Both the position numbers and the translations under genes were made by a program. A stretch of DNA of 64,000 bases from assembly GCA_046233115.1 (NCBI GenBank), contig JBJXHM010000006.1, positions 305,057-369,056 on the forward strand, given 5' to 3'. Under the pieces are notes generated by a model. The model had not been told where the DNA came from. It ran no database searches and saw only the letters and a program-made list of their open reading frames with translations. Shown piece after piece: positions 7,232-15,342 of the stretch (positions are counted from its first letter, which is position 1; every line of letters begins with the position of its first letter). This DNA comes from JACOMY01 sp046233115 (GTDB lineage Bacteria > Pseudomonadota > Alphaproteobacteria > Kiloniellales > JACOMY01).

Positions 7232-8536
7232 CTAGGCCGCCTTGTGGCCGCGGGCGTCGACGACGGCCTCCATCGAGGCCTCGATGACGTTCATGGCCTC
7301 CTCGAGCTGCTCCATCGGGATGGTCAGCGGGGAGAGCAGGCGCACCACGTTGCCGGCGGTGCCGCAGGAGAGCAGCATCACGCCGCGCTTCTCGGCCTCG
7401 GCCAGCAATTCAGCGGTGAGCTGGGCGTCCGGCTTCTTCGAGGCGCGGTCGGTCACCAGTTCGAAGGCCACCATGGCGCCCAGGCCGCGCACGTCGCCGA
7501 TGCACTCCATGCCCTGGCGCTGGGCCAGCGTGTTGAGGCGCTCGGTCATCTTCTCGCCGATCACGGCCGCACGCTCGCAGAGCTTCTCCTCCTCGATCAC
7601 GTCGAGGACCGCGTTGGCCGCGGCGACGGAGAGTGGCGGGCCGGCGTAGGTGCCGCCCAGGCCGCCCGGGTTGGCTGCGTCGACCACCTCGGCCCGGCCG
7701 GTCACCGCAGACAGCGGGAAGCCGCCGCCCAGGCCCTTGGCCATGGTGACCAGGTCCGGCACCACGCCATAGTGTTCCATCGCGAACATCTTGCCGGTCC
7801 GGGCCATGCCGGCCTGCACCTCGTCGGCGATCAGCAGGATGCCGTGCTGGTCGGCCAGCTCACGCAGGCCCTCGAGGAAGACCTTGGGCGCGACGTTGAA
7901 GCCGCCCTCGCCCTGCACCGGCTCGACGATGAAGGCGGCGATGCGCTCGGGGTCGACGGTGGAGGTCAGGATGCGCTTCAACTCGTCCAGGGCGAACTCG
8001 ACCGAGATGCCGTGGTAGTCGTGCGGGAAGGGCGCGTGCAGCACCTCGGCCGGCATCGAGCCGAAGCCGCGCTTGTAGGGCACCAGCTTGCCGGTCAGCG
8101 CCATGCCCATCAGGGTGCGCCCGTGGAAGCCGCCGTAGAAGGAGATGATGCCGGAGCGGCCGGTGTAGGCCCGCGCCATCTTCACCGCGTTCTCGACCGC
8201 CTCGACACCGGTGGTCGCCAGCATGGTCTTCTTGGGGAAGTCGCCCGGGGTCATCTCGTTCAGGCGCTCTGCCAGGCGGATGTAGCCCTCGTAGGGGGCG
8301 ACGTGGAAGCAGGTGTGGGTGAACTGCTGGCTCTGCTCGGCCACGGCCTGCATCACCTTGGGGTGACGGTGGCCGGTGTTCAGCACGGCAATGCCGGCCG
8401 CCAGATCGATGTAGCGCTTGCCGTCCACATCCCAGATCTCGGCGTTCTCGGCCTTCTGCGCATAGACCTTGCGGGTGGCTACGCCCTTGGCGACCGCGGC
8501 CTGGTGCCGCGCAATCAGATCCTCGCTCGCGCTCAT
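7232..8536 (-). CDS. gabT: 4-aminobutyrate aminotransferase (class III, PLP)
   Basis: A 434-residue class III aminotransferase. It has the glycine-rich TTGVEAVENAVKMAR segment, the SFYGGFHGRT motif, LLIADEVQAGMARTG with Asp238 (PLP ring nitrogen) and MAKGLGGGFP with Lys267 as the Schiff-base lysine. Expected role: transamination of GABA with 2-oxoglutarate to succinate semialdehyde; related omega-amino acids such as 5-aminovalerate are possible substrates. The start is ATG 8536; the open frame continues upstream only as antisense of the regulator. No succinate-semialdehyde dehydrogenase gene is adjacent. A divergent XRE-cupin regulator of the PuuR type starts 72 bases away and probably controls it. 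Confidence 0.9.
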   Translation of the reverse strand: MSASEDLIARHQAAVAKGVATRKVYAQKAENAEIWDVDGKRYIDLAAGIAVLNTGHRHPKVMQAVAEQSQQFTHTCFHVAPYEGYIRLAERLNEMTPGDFPKKTMLATTGVEAVENAVKMARAYTGRSGIISFYGGFHGRTLMGMALTGKLVPYKRGFGSMPAEVLHAPFPHDYHGISVEFALDELKRILTSTVDPERIAAFIVEPVQGEGGFNVAPKVFLEGLRELADQHGILLIADEVQAGMARTGKMFAMEHYGVVPDLVTMAKGLGGGFPLSAVTGRAEVVDAANPGGLGGTYAGPPLSVAAANAVLDVIEEEKLCERAAVIGEKMTERLNTLAQRQGMECIGDVRGLGAMVAFELVTDRASKKPDAQLTAELLAEAEKRGVMLLSCGTAGNVVRLLSPLTIPMEQLEEAMNVIEASMEAVVDARGHKAA

Positions 8537-8564
8537 CGCACGCCCTTTCCTTCTCGAAGATAGA

Positions 8565-8575
8565 GTGAGACTCAC
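8565..8575. promoter_or_regulatory. candidate operator palindrome between gabT and its divergent regulator
   Basis: GTGAGACTCAC is a perfect 11-bp palindrome (5-bp arms around one base) in the middle of the 72-base divergent intergenic region. The location suits binding by the adjacent XRE-cupin protein, controlling both promoters. Short palindromes can arise by chance. Confidence 0.35.
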
Positions 8576-8608
8576 ATACGCCTGGACAAGATCCTGAGCA
8601 ACAGGAAT

Positions 8609-9220
8609 ATGAGAGGCCACCGGCGAGGAGACGAGGGAGACGAGGCCGTGCTGGGAGACTTCGATGTGGGGGCGCGCCTGCGGGAGGCCCGACTTAAAGC
8701 GGGTTTGACGCAGCGCCAGCTTGCCGAGCGCGCCGGCGTGCCGCATAGCCAGATCTCCATGGTCGAGCAGAACCACTCCAGCCCCTCGGTGGCGTCCCTG
8801 CGCAGGATCTTGGGCGGAATCCCCATGGCCATGGCCGAGTTCTTCGAGCCCGATCAGGGCCTTGGCGAGCAGATCTTCTTCTCGGCACAGGAGTTCCTGG
8901 ACCTCACCTCCCGCCTCTCGCACGGCGGCAACGGCCGGGTCACCATGCGCCAGGTCGGCGATGCCGCGGCGCACGGCCTGCAGATTCTGCAGGAGCGCTA
9001 TGACGCCGGCGCGGATACCGGCCCCTCGATGCTCGAGCATGCCGGGCACGAGGGCGGCATCCTGCTCTCCGGCGAGATCGAGCTCACCGTCGGCGGCCAA
9101 GTCCGGCTGCTGCGCCAGGGCGACGCCTACCTCTTCGACAGCCGCCGGCCGCACCGCTTCCGCAACCGCAGCGACCGCCCGGCCGAGCTGATCTCGGCCT
9201 GCACCCCGCCCTATCTGTAA
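8609..9220 (+). CDS. XRE-family transcriptional regulator with cupin domain (PuuR-like)
   Basis: A 203-residue protein. Residues about 20-75 are a helix-turn-helix (LREARLKAGLTQRQLAERAG...ISMVEQNHSSPSVASLRRI). Residues about 120-200 are a cupin_2 sensor domain (GGILLSGEIELTVGG, GDAYLFDSRRPHRFRN). This architecture is typical of regulators of polyamine/GABA catabolism such as PuuR. The ATG at 8609 has AGGA upstream; a GTG at 8648 behind GAGGGAGA is an alternative that would not affect the domains. Being divergent from gabT, it is its likely regulator. Confidence 0.85.
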   Translation: MRGHRRGDEGDEAVLGDFDVGARLREARLKAGLTQRQLAERAGVPHSQISMVEQNHSSPSVASLRRILGGIPMAMAEFFEPDQGLGEQIFFSAQEFLDLTSRLSHGGNGRVTMRQVGDAAAHGLQILQERYDAGADTGPSMLEHAGHEGGILLSGEIELTVGGQVRLLRQGDAYLFDSRRPHRFRNRSDRPAELISACTPPYL

Positions 9221-9303
9221 GGTCCCACCTCTAAGCGATTTGGCGGCGTCGCCAAATCGGATAGGGTCGCCGCCATCGGAACAGGGGAGAGCGGGAGGAA
9301 GGC

Positions 9304-10161
9304 ATGACCTACGTTGGCGGCGGCAGCGGATCGCCCTTACGGGCCATGGAGCTGGTGAAGGGCTCCTATCGCATCCTGCTGGCACGCTGGCGGGACTGCC
9401 TGGCGGCGCTTACGCTGCCCGCGGTGATCGACACCCTGGTGCGCATCGCGCTCGCGCGCCAGGTCGAGAGTATGGGCCAGCAGGTCGGCAGCCAGCAGGA
9501 ACTGGTCGCCGAGATCCTGACCGAAGAGAACCTGATCCGCATGCTGGCGATGCTGGTGGTGAACGTGGTCGCGCTCACACTCTTCGCGGTCTCCTGGCAC
9601 CGCCTCACCCTGGTCGGCGAGCGGCCAAGGGTCGTGCCGGCGGTGGGTGGCGAGCACGTGCGCTTCGCCCTGCTGTCGCTGGCGCTGATCTTCATCACCA
9701 CGCTGATCACCCTGGCGGGCGTGCGGCTCGCCGCCGGCACCGCGGCGGGGATCATCCTGCTGCTGGCCCTCATCATCGCGGTGCTGGTCTACCTGAAGCT
9801 CTCGATGCTGTTCCCGGCCGCAGCGCTGGACGTGAAGATGAGTCCGGGGCAGTCCTGGGCCATGACCAGGGGCTCGACCCTCACCCTCTTCTGGGCGGTG
9901 GTGCTGGGCTCCATCCCTGCCTATTTTGTCCTGATGATCGTGGCGACCCTGGTGGGGATCCTGCTGGCCGCGGTGTTCCAGGAGGGCGACCTTGCCGAAT
10001 GGATCTACCTGCTGATCCAGGCGGGGCTGAGCTACCTGCCCTGGGCGATCGTCATCGGCATCGTGTCGGATGCCTACCGGCAGCTTGCCGGCCCGCCGCC
10101 AAGCCCGGCACCAAGCCCGGCACCAAGCCCGGGGGGCGGTCCGGCCGGAAGCGGCAGCTAG
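9304..10161 (+). CDS. hypothetical integral membrane protein
   Basis: A 285-residue polytopic protein. Clear hydrophobic segments lie around 80-97, 122-140, 145-165, 197-225 and 235-258. The C-terminus is a short Pro/Ala/Ser tail (PPPSPAPSPAPSPGG) encoded by about three copies of a 12-bp unit (CAAGCCCGGCAC) at 10097-10132. The ATG is preceded by GGGAGAGCGGGAGGAAGGC. It ends 12 bases before trpF and is probably cotranscribed. I recognise no specific family. Confidence 0.7.
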   Translation: MTYVGGGSGSPLRAMELVKGSYRILLARWRDCLAALTLPAVIDTLVRIALARQVESMGQQVGSQQELVAEILTEENLIRMLAMLVVNVVALTLFAVSWHRLTLVGERPRVVPAVGGEHVRFALLSLALIFITTLITLAGVRLAAGTAAGIILLLALIIAVLVYLKLSMLFPAAALDVKMSPGQSWAMTRGSTLTLFWAVVLGSIPAYFVLMIVATLVGILLAAVFQEGDLAEWIYLLIQAGLSYLPWAIVIGIVSDAYRQLAGPPPSPAPSPAPSPGGGPAGSGS

Positions 10162-10173
10162 AGAGGAAGAGAG

Positions 10174-10821
10174 ATGGCTCTTGAGACCAAGATCTGCGGG
10201 CTGAGCGACCCGGAGAGCCTGGCCGCCGCGGTCGCCGGCGGAGCCGGTTTCGTGGGCTTCGTCTTCTTCCCGAAGAGCCCGCGCAACGTGGCCCCGCACC
10301 TGGCCGCGAGCCTGGCCGCACGGGTGCCGGAGGGCGTGGTGAAGGTCGGCCTCCTGGTCGATCCGGGCGATCAGGAGCTGAGCGAGATCCTGCGCCAGGT
10401 GCCCCTCGACTTGATCCAGCTCCATGGCAACGAGCCGCCGCAGCGCGTCGCCGAGATCCGCGGGCGCTTCGGCAGGCAGGTCATGAAGGTGGTGAAGATC
10501 GCCACCCGCGATGACCTGGCCGAGGTCCAGGCCTACGAGCCGGTGGCCGACCGCCTGCTGCTCGACGCCAAGCCGCCGAAGTCGATGACGAACGCGCTGC
10601 CCGGCGGCAACGCGGTGGCCTTCGACTGGAAGCTGCTCTCGGGCCGGCGCTGGTCCCGGCCCTGGATGCTGGCCGGCGGTCTTAAGGAAGCGAACCTGGC
10701 AGAGGCGGTGGAGACCAGCGGCGCCCGTGCGGTCGACGTCTCCTCCGGCGTCGAGAGCGCGCCCGGCCAAAAGGACCCGGCCCTGATCCGCGCCTTCCTG
10801 GAGCGCGCACACAGCCTGTGA
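10174..10821 (+). CDS. trpF: phosphoribosylanthranilate isomerase
   Basis: A 215-residue TIM-barrel enzyme of tryptophan biosynthesis that performs the Amadori rearrangement of PRA to CdRP. Catalytic Cys8 is in KICGL and general acid Asp131 in LLLDAKPP. The other signatures are GFVFFPKSPR, LIQLHGNE, AGGL and VDVSSGVES...KD for phosphate binding. RBS AGAGAGGAAGAG before ATG. In many alphaproteobacteria trpF is followed by trpB and trpA; here it is followed by a repeat-containing spacer and an accessory gene, so the operon seems interrupted or the genes are elsewhere. Confidence 0.95.
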   Translation: MALETKICGLSDPESLAAAVAGGAGFVGFVFFPKSPRNVAPHLAASLAARVPEGVVKVGLLVDPGDQELSEILRQVPLDLIQLHGNEPPQRVAEIRGRFGRQVMKVVKIATRDDLAEVQAYEPVADRLLLDAKPPKSMTNALPGGNAVAFDWKLLSGRRWSRPWMLAGGLKEANLAEAVETSGARAVDVSSGVESAPGQKDPALIRAFLERAHSL

Positions 10822-11312
10822 CGGCTGGGCGGGGGTGGTGCTTTGCCCCCTCGTGCCTCATCTTGGCTCCCAATGCTCCGATGATCATGATACCGGCAGA
10901 TCGCGATCTGGCGGTCCCATCCGATCGCGTGAATCCGCTCTCTGTTTCAATGTTGTAGAGCAGGCTTCAGACGACAAACCGTTTCGATTTGACGTCACCC
11001 TGCTCTAAACCTCACGTGACTGCAGAAGCGCCCGTCGGCCGCGCGATCCGACACTCTCCGATGCCACAAGAATTCACCGGTCGCGCACGAGCCAAATCTT
11101 AGGCAGTCACGTCATCATGCATGGGGTCCACTTGGGGGATTCCGATTGTAAGCATTATCGCTTGCGCGTTCCGATGCAGCAATCTATGGTCGAGTTGTGG
11201 GCCGCCTTTTTCATTTTTTACCTCTTTTTTGCAGTCAGACCTATCGGCGGAGTTCATAAAGACAATAGCCGATCAAGGGTAACTAACACGAGATCATGTG
11301 GAGGAACCTGCG
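10822..11312. other. intergenic region with a palindromic repeat, upstream of the protease-PLD gene
   Basis: No gene recognised. Just after the trpF stop, GGGGG and CCCCC arms around a 9-10 base loop (10831-10852) might weakly terminate. The 52-bp repeat lies at 10956-11007. The last 150 bases are AT-richer (TTTTTCATTTTTTACC near 11206) and should contain the promoter of the next gene. GGAGG at 11300-11304 is its ribosome-binding site. Confidence 0.5.
10956..11007 (+). repeat. 52-bp intergenic palindromic repeat, copy 1
   Basis: Ends TAGAGCAGG and CCTGCTCTA are perfect inverted repeats, with TTCGATTTGACGTCA inside. A second copy of identical length lies inverted at 14166-14217; about four fifths of positions agree. 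It resembles the dispersed hairpin repeats of alphaproteobacterial intergenic regions. Confidence 0.7.
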
Positions 11313-14093
11313 ATGGCAGAGCTGGAAGAAAAGCATCTCGAGTCGATCGTCGACAACGTTAGTAGGGGCGATACGAGCCTTTCCAAGGAGCTAATGAAGA
11401 AGCTCGGGGGCGCCAATTTCCCGGAATTTCGCGACCGCATGCTCTCGATCGTCGCAGACCCCTCGCTCCCGATGGTCGACAAGAACGACAAGGTCGTAGC
11501 GGAGGCGGCCGCCGCAGCGGAATCGATCGTGAAGGCGGTCGGCCGACCGGTCTTTATCATCGCCGACAACAAGGTCACCGAGGACTTCTCTGGTCCGTCG
11601 AGTGATACCTGGAAGGCGCGAATCGTCGGTGCGCGCGATCGCATCGACCGCGCGATTCCGGCGGTCGGCCGCATCGAGGTCAACAACCACCCCGACTTTA
11701 CCTGGGTCGGCACCGGCTGGCTGATCGACAGCGACATCATTGTCACGAACCGCCATGTAGCGGTTGAGTTCGGCCGGCGAGACAATGCCCGATTTGCCTA
11801 CCGCACAGGGCTCAACAATGCGCCGATGGTGACGCGCATCGACTTTCTCGAAGAGTATCAGCGCTCCGCCGCTGCCGAATACAAGGTGGCCGAGATCCTC
11901 TGGATCGCACCGACCGATGGTCCTGACGTAGCCTTTCTGCGCGTGACGCGACAGCCGGAGCAACCGCCGCTGGCCCAGCCGGTCGTGCTGGCGAGCACGA
12001 TCGACGGCGATGATTACGTCGCGACGATCGGCTATCCCGCGCGCGACTGGCGGGTGCCCGATCAGGCGCTGGTCAAAAAGCTGTTCGGGGACGTCTACGA
12101 CAAGAAGCGGCTCGCACCCGGGACGATCATCGCGGCGGGCGAGAAGGAACTGGAGCACGACTGTTCGACGCTCGGCGGCAATTCGGGCTCGCTGATCCTC
12201 AGCCTTCGCACGGGCGAAGCGGTCGCGCTGCACTTCGCCGGCTTGTTCAAGGAAGCCAACTATGCGGTGCCAGCGCCGCGCCTTAGGGCGCTGCTAGCCG
12301 ATGCGCGCCGCGGACTGCTGGACGCGCCGCCGCGTATCGATTCCGACCCCGTACCGCCTGTTGCCATGCCGGCGGCCCCGATCGTGGCAAGCAGCGCTGG
12401 GGGATCGACGATGCGCCTCACAGTGAGCGTGCCGATCGAGATCTCGGTGCGTATCGCCGCAGACACGGCGCAGGGGGTGAGCGTCGCAGGTGCGCCGCCC
12501 GCGGGCGCCAGCTCCGCCGCCGGCATTGCTGCGGCCGTGGCGCTGGCGATAAGCGAGCTTGCCGACGATCCGGACGTGCTCGACGTGCGTGCGGGCTATC
12601 GGTTCAGAAGTGGCTGGATCACAGACGAGCAGGTCGTAGTGGTCGAGCTGCGCCAGAAGCAGTCGCCGACGGCACTCGCAGCAAGCGGCAAGCGTCCAAT
12701 CCCGAGCGCCTATCTCGGCATTGGCGTCGACGTCCGCACCGCGCCCCTGTCGGATCAGCTGGTTGCATTGGGAATCCACGACCCCTTTGCTGAGGTCCGG
12801 GCACGTCCGGGCCGCTATCGAGAGCCGCCCAACCTCTCGCTCGATCGCATTCAGGCACGAATGCAGGCGACCTTTCACGTCAGTCCCGATTCGGGTTTTC
12901 CCAATCTTGAGGCCTTCATCGGGCGGGTCAGAACCAAGCTGACGGCAACGATGTACGAGTGGGCTCCCAATCACATCAGCGACGCTCTGGCGACCGCGCT
13001 TTCGAGCAGCAACACGTCACTCAGGATGGTGACGCAGAAAAGAGGCACTTGGAAAGCGGTTGAAGCGCTCAAGGAGCAATTGGGTCAGCGCTTTCGGTAT
13101 GTGTGGGCATCGGCGGGTCCCAGCGGCATCGTGCCGAGCGCCTACCACATCAAGGTCGCCAGCCGCGACGGTGAGGAGTTCTGGCTGTCGAGCGGAAATT
13201 GGAAGGATTCCAACCAGGCGGATATCGACCCCGCAGGCGAACACTCGACCGACCCCGCCGCTCTGCGGAAGCATAACCGCGAGTGGCACGCCGTGATCGC
13301 CCAGGCCGATCTTGCGCGCATGTTCCAGAAATATATCGAATGGGATTTCAAGGAGGCTACCCGGCTACCGGTGACCGAAATAGTGGCGCTCGACTTGCCC
13401 GATCTGTTCGTGCCCGAAGTTGCTTTCTTCGAGGAGACCCGCCGGCGCCGGGCCCGCTATTTCGAGCCGCTAGTGCTCGACCGCGAGCTAGACGTGCAGC
13501 CGCTTCTCACCCCGGATCGCGACACTCGAGGCAACCGGCTTTTTCTATTGCATGCTACGCGTATGGTGGCCGAGGCCGAGGACAGCATCCTCGTGCAGAA
13601 CCAGTCCTTCAACCTGCTGAGCGAAAACGTAGACGCATTCGACGGCTTCTTCGCAGCGCTGCGCGACAAGCAGCGAGACGGCCTCGACGTACGCATCATC
13701 TTCCGCGACGGACGCGAGTTCGGTGCCGAGAGCGGCCGCAAGCAGCAGTCGCTGCTCGAACGGCTGAAGGCATTCGGGTTCGATATGAGCCGAGTGAAAT
13801 TGCAGCTGCGGTGCCACACCAAGGGCATCATCGTCGATGGAGAAACGGTGCTGCTCGGCAGCCACAACCTCACCAATCAGGGGGCGCTCTACAACCGAGA
13901 TGCCAGCCTGATCGTTTACGATGCTGAAGTGGCGCTCTATTTCGCGCAGATCTTCGAGCACGATTGGACCAACTTGGCGCATCAGCGCGCCGAGGAAGTC
14001 GTCGGCGGCATCCGCATCGCTCAGCCCGATGAGCCGACGCCGCCGGGTTTTCGGCGTGTGTCGCGAGCCGAGCTGGCCGAAGCGCTGGGATAG
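11313..14093 (+). CDS. trypsin-like serine protease fused to a phospholipase D-type domain (926 aa)
   Basis: N-terminal helices (1-100) precede a trypsin/V8-like protease. His148 is in DIIVTNRHVA, Asp205 in GPDVAFLRV, and Ser291 in STLGGNSGSLIL, a complete triad. A middle region (370-500) has an extended, strand-like start (MRLTVSVPIEISV). The C-terminal half carries two HxKxxxxD motifs of the PLD superfamily: HIKVASRD (His612, Lys614, Asp619) followed by SSGNWKDSNQ, and HTKGIIVD (His835, Lys837, Asp842) followed by GSHNLTNQG. Two HKD motifs make one active site that cuts phosphodiesters in lipid or nucleic acid. No signal peptide, so probably cytoplasmic. ATG 11313 has GGAGG upstream; GTG 11298 overlaps that site. 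A protease sensor or activator with a PLD effector suggests a defence-type role, which is inference. The gene stands alone between two repeat copies. Confidence 0.85.
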   Translation: MAELEEKHLESIVDNVSRGDTSLSKELMKKLGGANFPEFRDRMLSIVADPSLPMVDKNDKVVAEAAAAAESIVKAVGRPVFIIADNKVTEDFSGPSSDTWKARIVGARDRIDRAIPAVGRIEVNNHPDFTWVGTGWLIDSDIIVTNRHVAVEFGRRDNARFAYRTGLNNAPMVTRIDFLEEYQRSAAAEYKVAEILWIAPTDGPDVAFLRVTRQPEQPPLAQPVVLASTIDGDDYVATIGYPARDWRVPDQALVKKLFGDVYDKKRLAPGTIIAAGEKELEHDCSTLGGNSGSLILSLRTGEAVALHFAGLFKEANYAVPAPRLRALLADARRGLLDAPPRIDSDPVPPVAMPAAPIVASSAGGSTMRLTVSVPIEISVRIAADTAQGVSVAGAPPAGASSAAGIAAAVALAISELADDPDVLDVRAGYRFRSGWITDEQVVVVELRQKQSPTALAASGKRPIPSAYLGIGVDVRTAPLSDQLVALGIHDPFAEVRARPGRYREPPNLSLDRIQARMQATFHVSPDSGFPNLEAFIGRVRTKLTATMYEWAPNHISDALATALSSSNTSLRMVTQKRGTWKAVEALKEQLGQRFRYVWASAGPSGIVPSAYHIKVASRDGEEFWLSSGNWKDSNQADIDPAGEHSTDPAALRKHNREWHAVIAQADLARMFQKYIEWDFKEATRLPVTEIVALDLPDLFVPEVAFFEETRRRRARYFEPLVLDRELDVQPLLTPDRDTRGNRLFLLHATRMVAEAEDSILVQNQSFNLLSENVDAFDGFFAALRDKQRDGLDVRIIFRDGREFGAESGRKQQSLLERLKAFGFDMSRVKLQLRCHTKGIIVDGETVLLGSHNLTNQGALYNRDASLIVYDAEVALYFAQIFEHDWTNLAHQRAEEVVGGIRIAQPDEPTPPGFRRVSRAELAEALG

Positions 14094-14165
14094 ACAATCT
14101 AGATCTGACCTTCGAAAGACCACTTGCCCACTCCGCAGAGTTGGCTTCGCGCCGCCTCATCGCTA

Positions 14166-14217
14166 TAGAGCGAGATCACGTCAAATCGAAGCAGCTCGAC
14201 GTCCGAATCCTGCTCTA
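14166..14217 (-). repeat. 52-bp intergenic palindromic repeat, copy 2 (inverted)
   Basis: Begins TAGAGCGAGATCACG and ends CCTGCTCTA; contains ACGTCAAATCGAA, the complement of the core of copy 1. Same length as copy 1 and opposite orientation, so the pair brackets the protease-PLD gene. The remaining bases of the 14094-14321 spacer show no gene. Confidence 0.7.
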
Positions 14218-14321
14218 CATCTGTGAAAGATCACGCAGATTCACGCAATATATCGGCTCCACCTGCTCGCGATTCGCCTTAGAACAGGGCAGAGTGCGCA
14301 CGCACTGCAGCGGAGAAACCC

Positions 14322-15125
14322 ATGTCCTGGCTTTGGCTCGTCGCCTTGCTGGTCGGCGTCGACCTGCTCGTCACGGCCGTCCTGCTGTGGCGGGCGCTGA
14401 AGCGACGCCGCCTGATCGCGCGGCTGCGGCGGGCAGAACCACCGGCCGTGACTGCAGAGCTGCCAGGGGCGCTCCGCCGCTACGCCGAGGCCTGCGGTGC
14501 CGAACCGGGCGCACGCGGCCTGGTCCGGCTGAAGCAGCACTGCGAGCTTCGCTTCGCGCCCGACCAGTCCTGGCACGAGATGGAGGCCGTGAGCCTGGTC
14601 GCGACGGGCAGCCCCGGCTTTGTCTGGCAGGCCAGCATGAAGGTCGGCCCACTGCCGCTGGTGCAGGTGGTCGACGCCTTCGTCGAAGGTCGGGGATTTC
14701 TCGACGCCCGCCTGCTCTCGCTGTTGCCGCTGGCGGCGGCCAAGGGTGCGGCCGCCGACCGAGCCGAAGCCATACGCTACCTGGCGGAGCTGCCCTGGGC
14801 GCCGGATGCGCTGCTCTCCGTTCCCGGCCTCACCTGGCAGGAAGTCGATTCCGAGACGGTGGCGGTGGAGTTGCCGAGCGGCGGCGGAGCTGCCCGGGTC
14901 TCCCTCCGCTTTGGCGAAGACGGCAGCGTCACCGCGCGCTCTGAGGCACGGCCGCGGGCAACCTCTGGCGGCCTGGTGCCGACCCCCTGGGAGGCGCGCC
15001 TGTGGAATCCGCAGCAGCTCGGCGGCCGCCGGCTGCCGAGTGAGGGCGAGGCCGCCTGGCTGTTGCCGGAGGGGCGCTTCGTCTACTGGCGCGGCCGCCT
15101 CACCGACTATCGCTCAGGGTGCTAG
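14322..15125 (+). CDS. DUF6544-like hypothetical protein with N-terminal membrane anchor
   Basis: A 267-residue protein starting with one hydrophobic helix (4-24), then a basic RALKRRRLIARLRR stretch, placing the rest probably in the cytoplasm or next to the membrane. The core (GFVWQASMKVGPLPLVQVVDAFVEGRGFLDARLLSLLPLA, in part; PGLTWQEVDSETVAVEL; LWNPQQLGGRRLPSEGEAAW) recalls the uncharacterised DUF6544 family. Function unknown. Its stop overlaps the convergent downstream gene by 4 bases. Confidence 0.7.
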   Translation: MSWLWLVALLVGVDLLVTAVLLWRALKRRRLIARLRRAEPPAVTAELPGALRRYAEACGAEPGARGLVRLKQHCELRFAPDQSWHEMEAVSLVATGSPGFVWQASMKVGPLPLVQVVDAFVEGRGFLDARLLSLLPLAAAKGAAADRAEAIRYLAELPWAPDALLSVPGLTWQEVDSETVAVELPSGGGAARVSLRFGEDGSVTARSEARPRATSGGLVPTPWEARLWNPQQLGGRRLPSEGEAAWLLPEGRFVYWRGRLTDYRSGC

Positions 15126-15310
15126 CGCTTGCCCGGACCGGCCGGGCCGAACAGCAGCCAGATGATGAAGCCCAGGATCGGCAGCACCAGGATCAGCACG
15201 ATCCAGATCGCCTTCTCCATGTCGGAGGCACCCGACTTCACGATCTTCAAGGTGGCGTAGATGAAGAGGATCAGCGCGATGACGCCGATGATCCCACCGT
15301 ATTCGAACAT
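15122..15310 (-). CDS. small membrane protein with PLDc_N-like (cardiolipin synthase N-terminal) domain
   Basis: A 62-residue protein with two membrane helices (6-22 and 33-53). The second ends in LVLPILGFIIWLLFGP, the hallmark of the small PLDc_N domain found at the start of cardiolipin synthases and as stand-alone peptides. Only this domain is present. Preceded by GAGAGGGCAAGACC. Role unknown. It lies 33 bases downstream of uup on the same strand. Confidence 0.75.
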   Translation of the reverse strand: MFEYGGIIGVIALILFIYATLKIVKSGASDMEKAIWIVLILVLPILGFIIWLLFGPAGPGKR

Positions 15311-15342
15311 GGTCTTGCCCTCTCCTCAGTCTCGATGACGCC

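Noticed and set aside
8537..9385. Upstream extension of the gabT frame to 717 residues
   Set aside because: The added 283 residues are antisense to the XRE-cupin gene and its downstream spacer; aminotransferase homology begins at ATG 8536.
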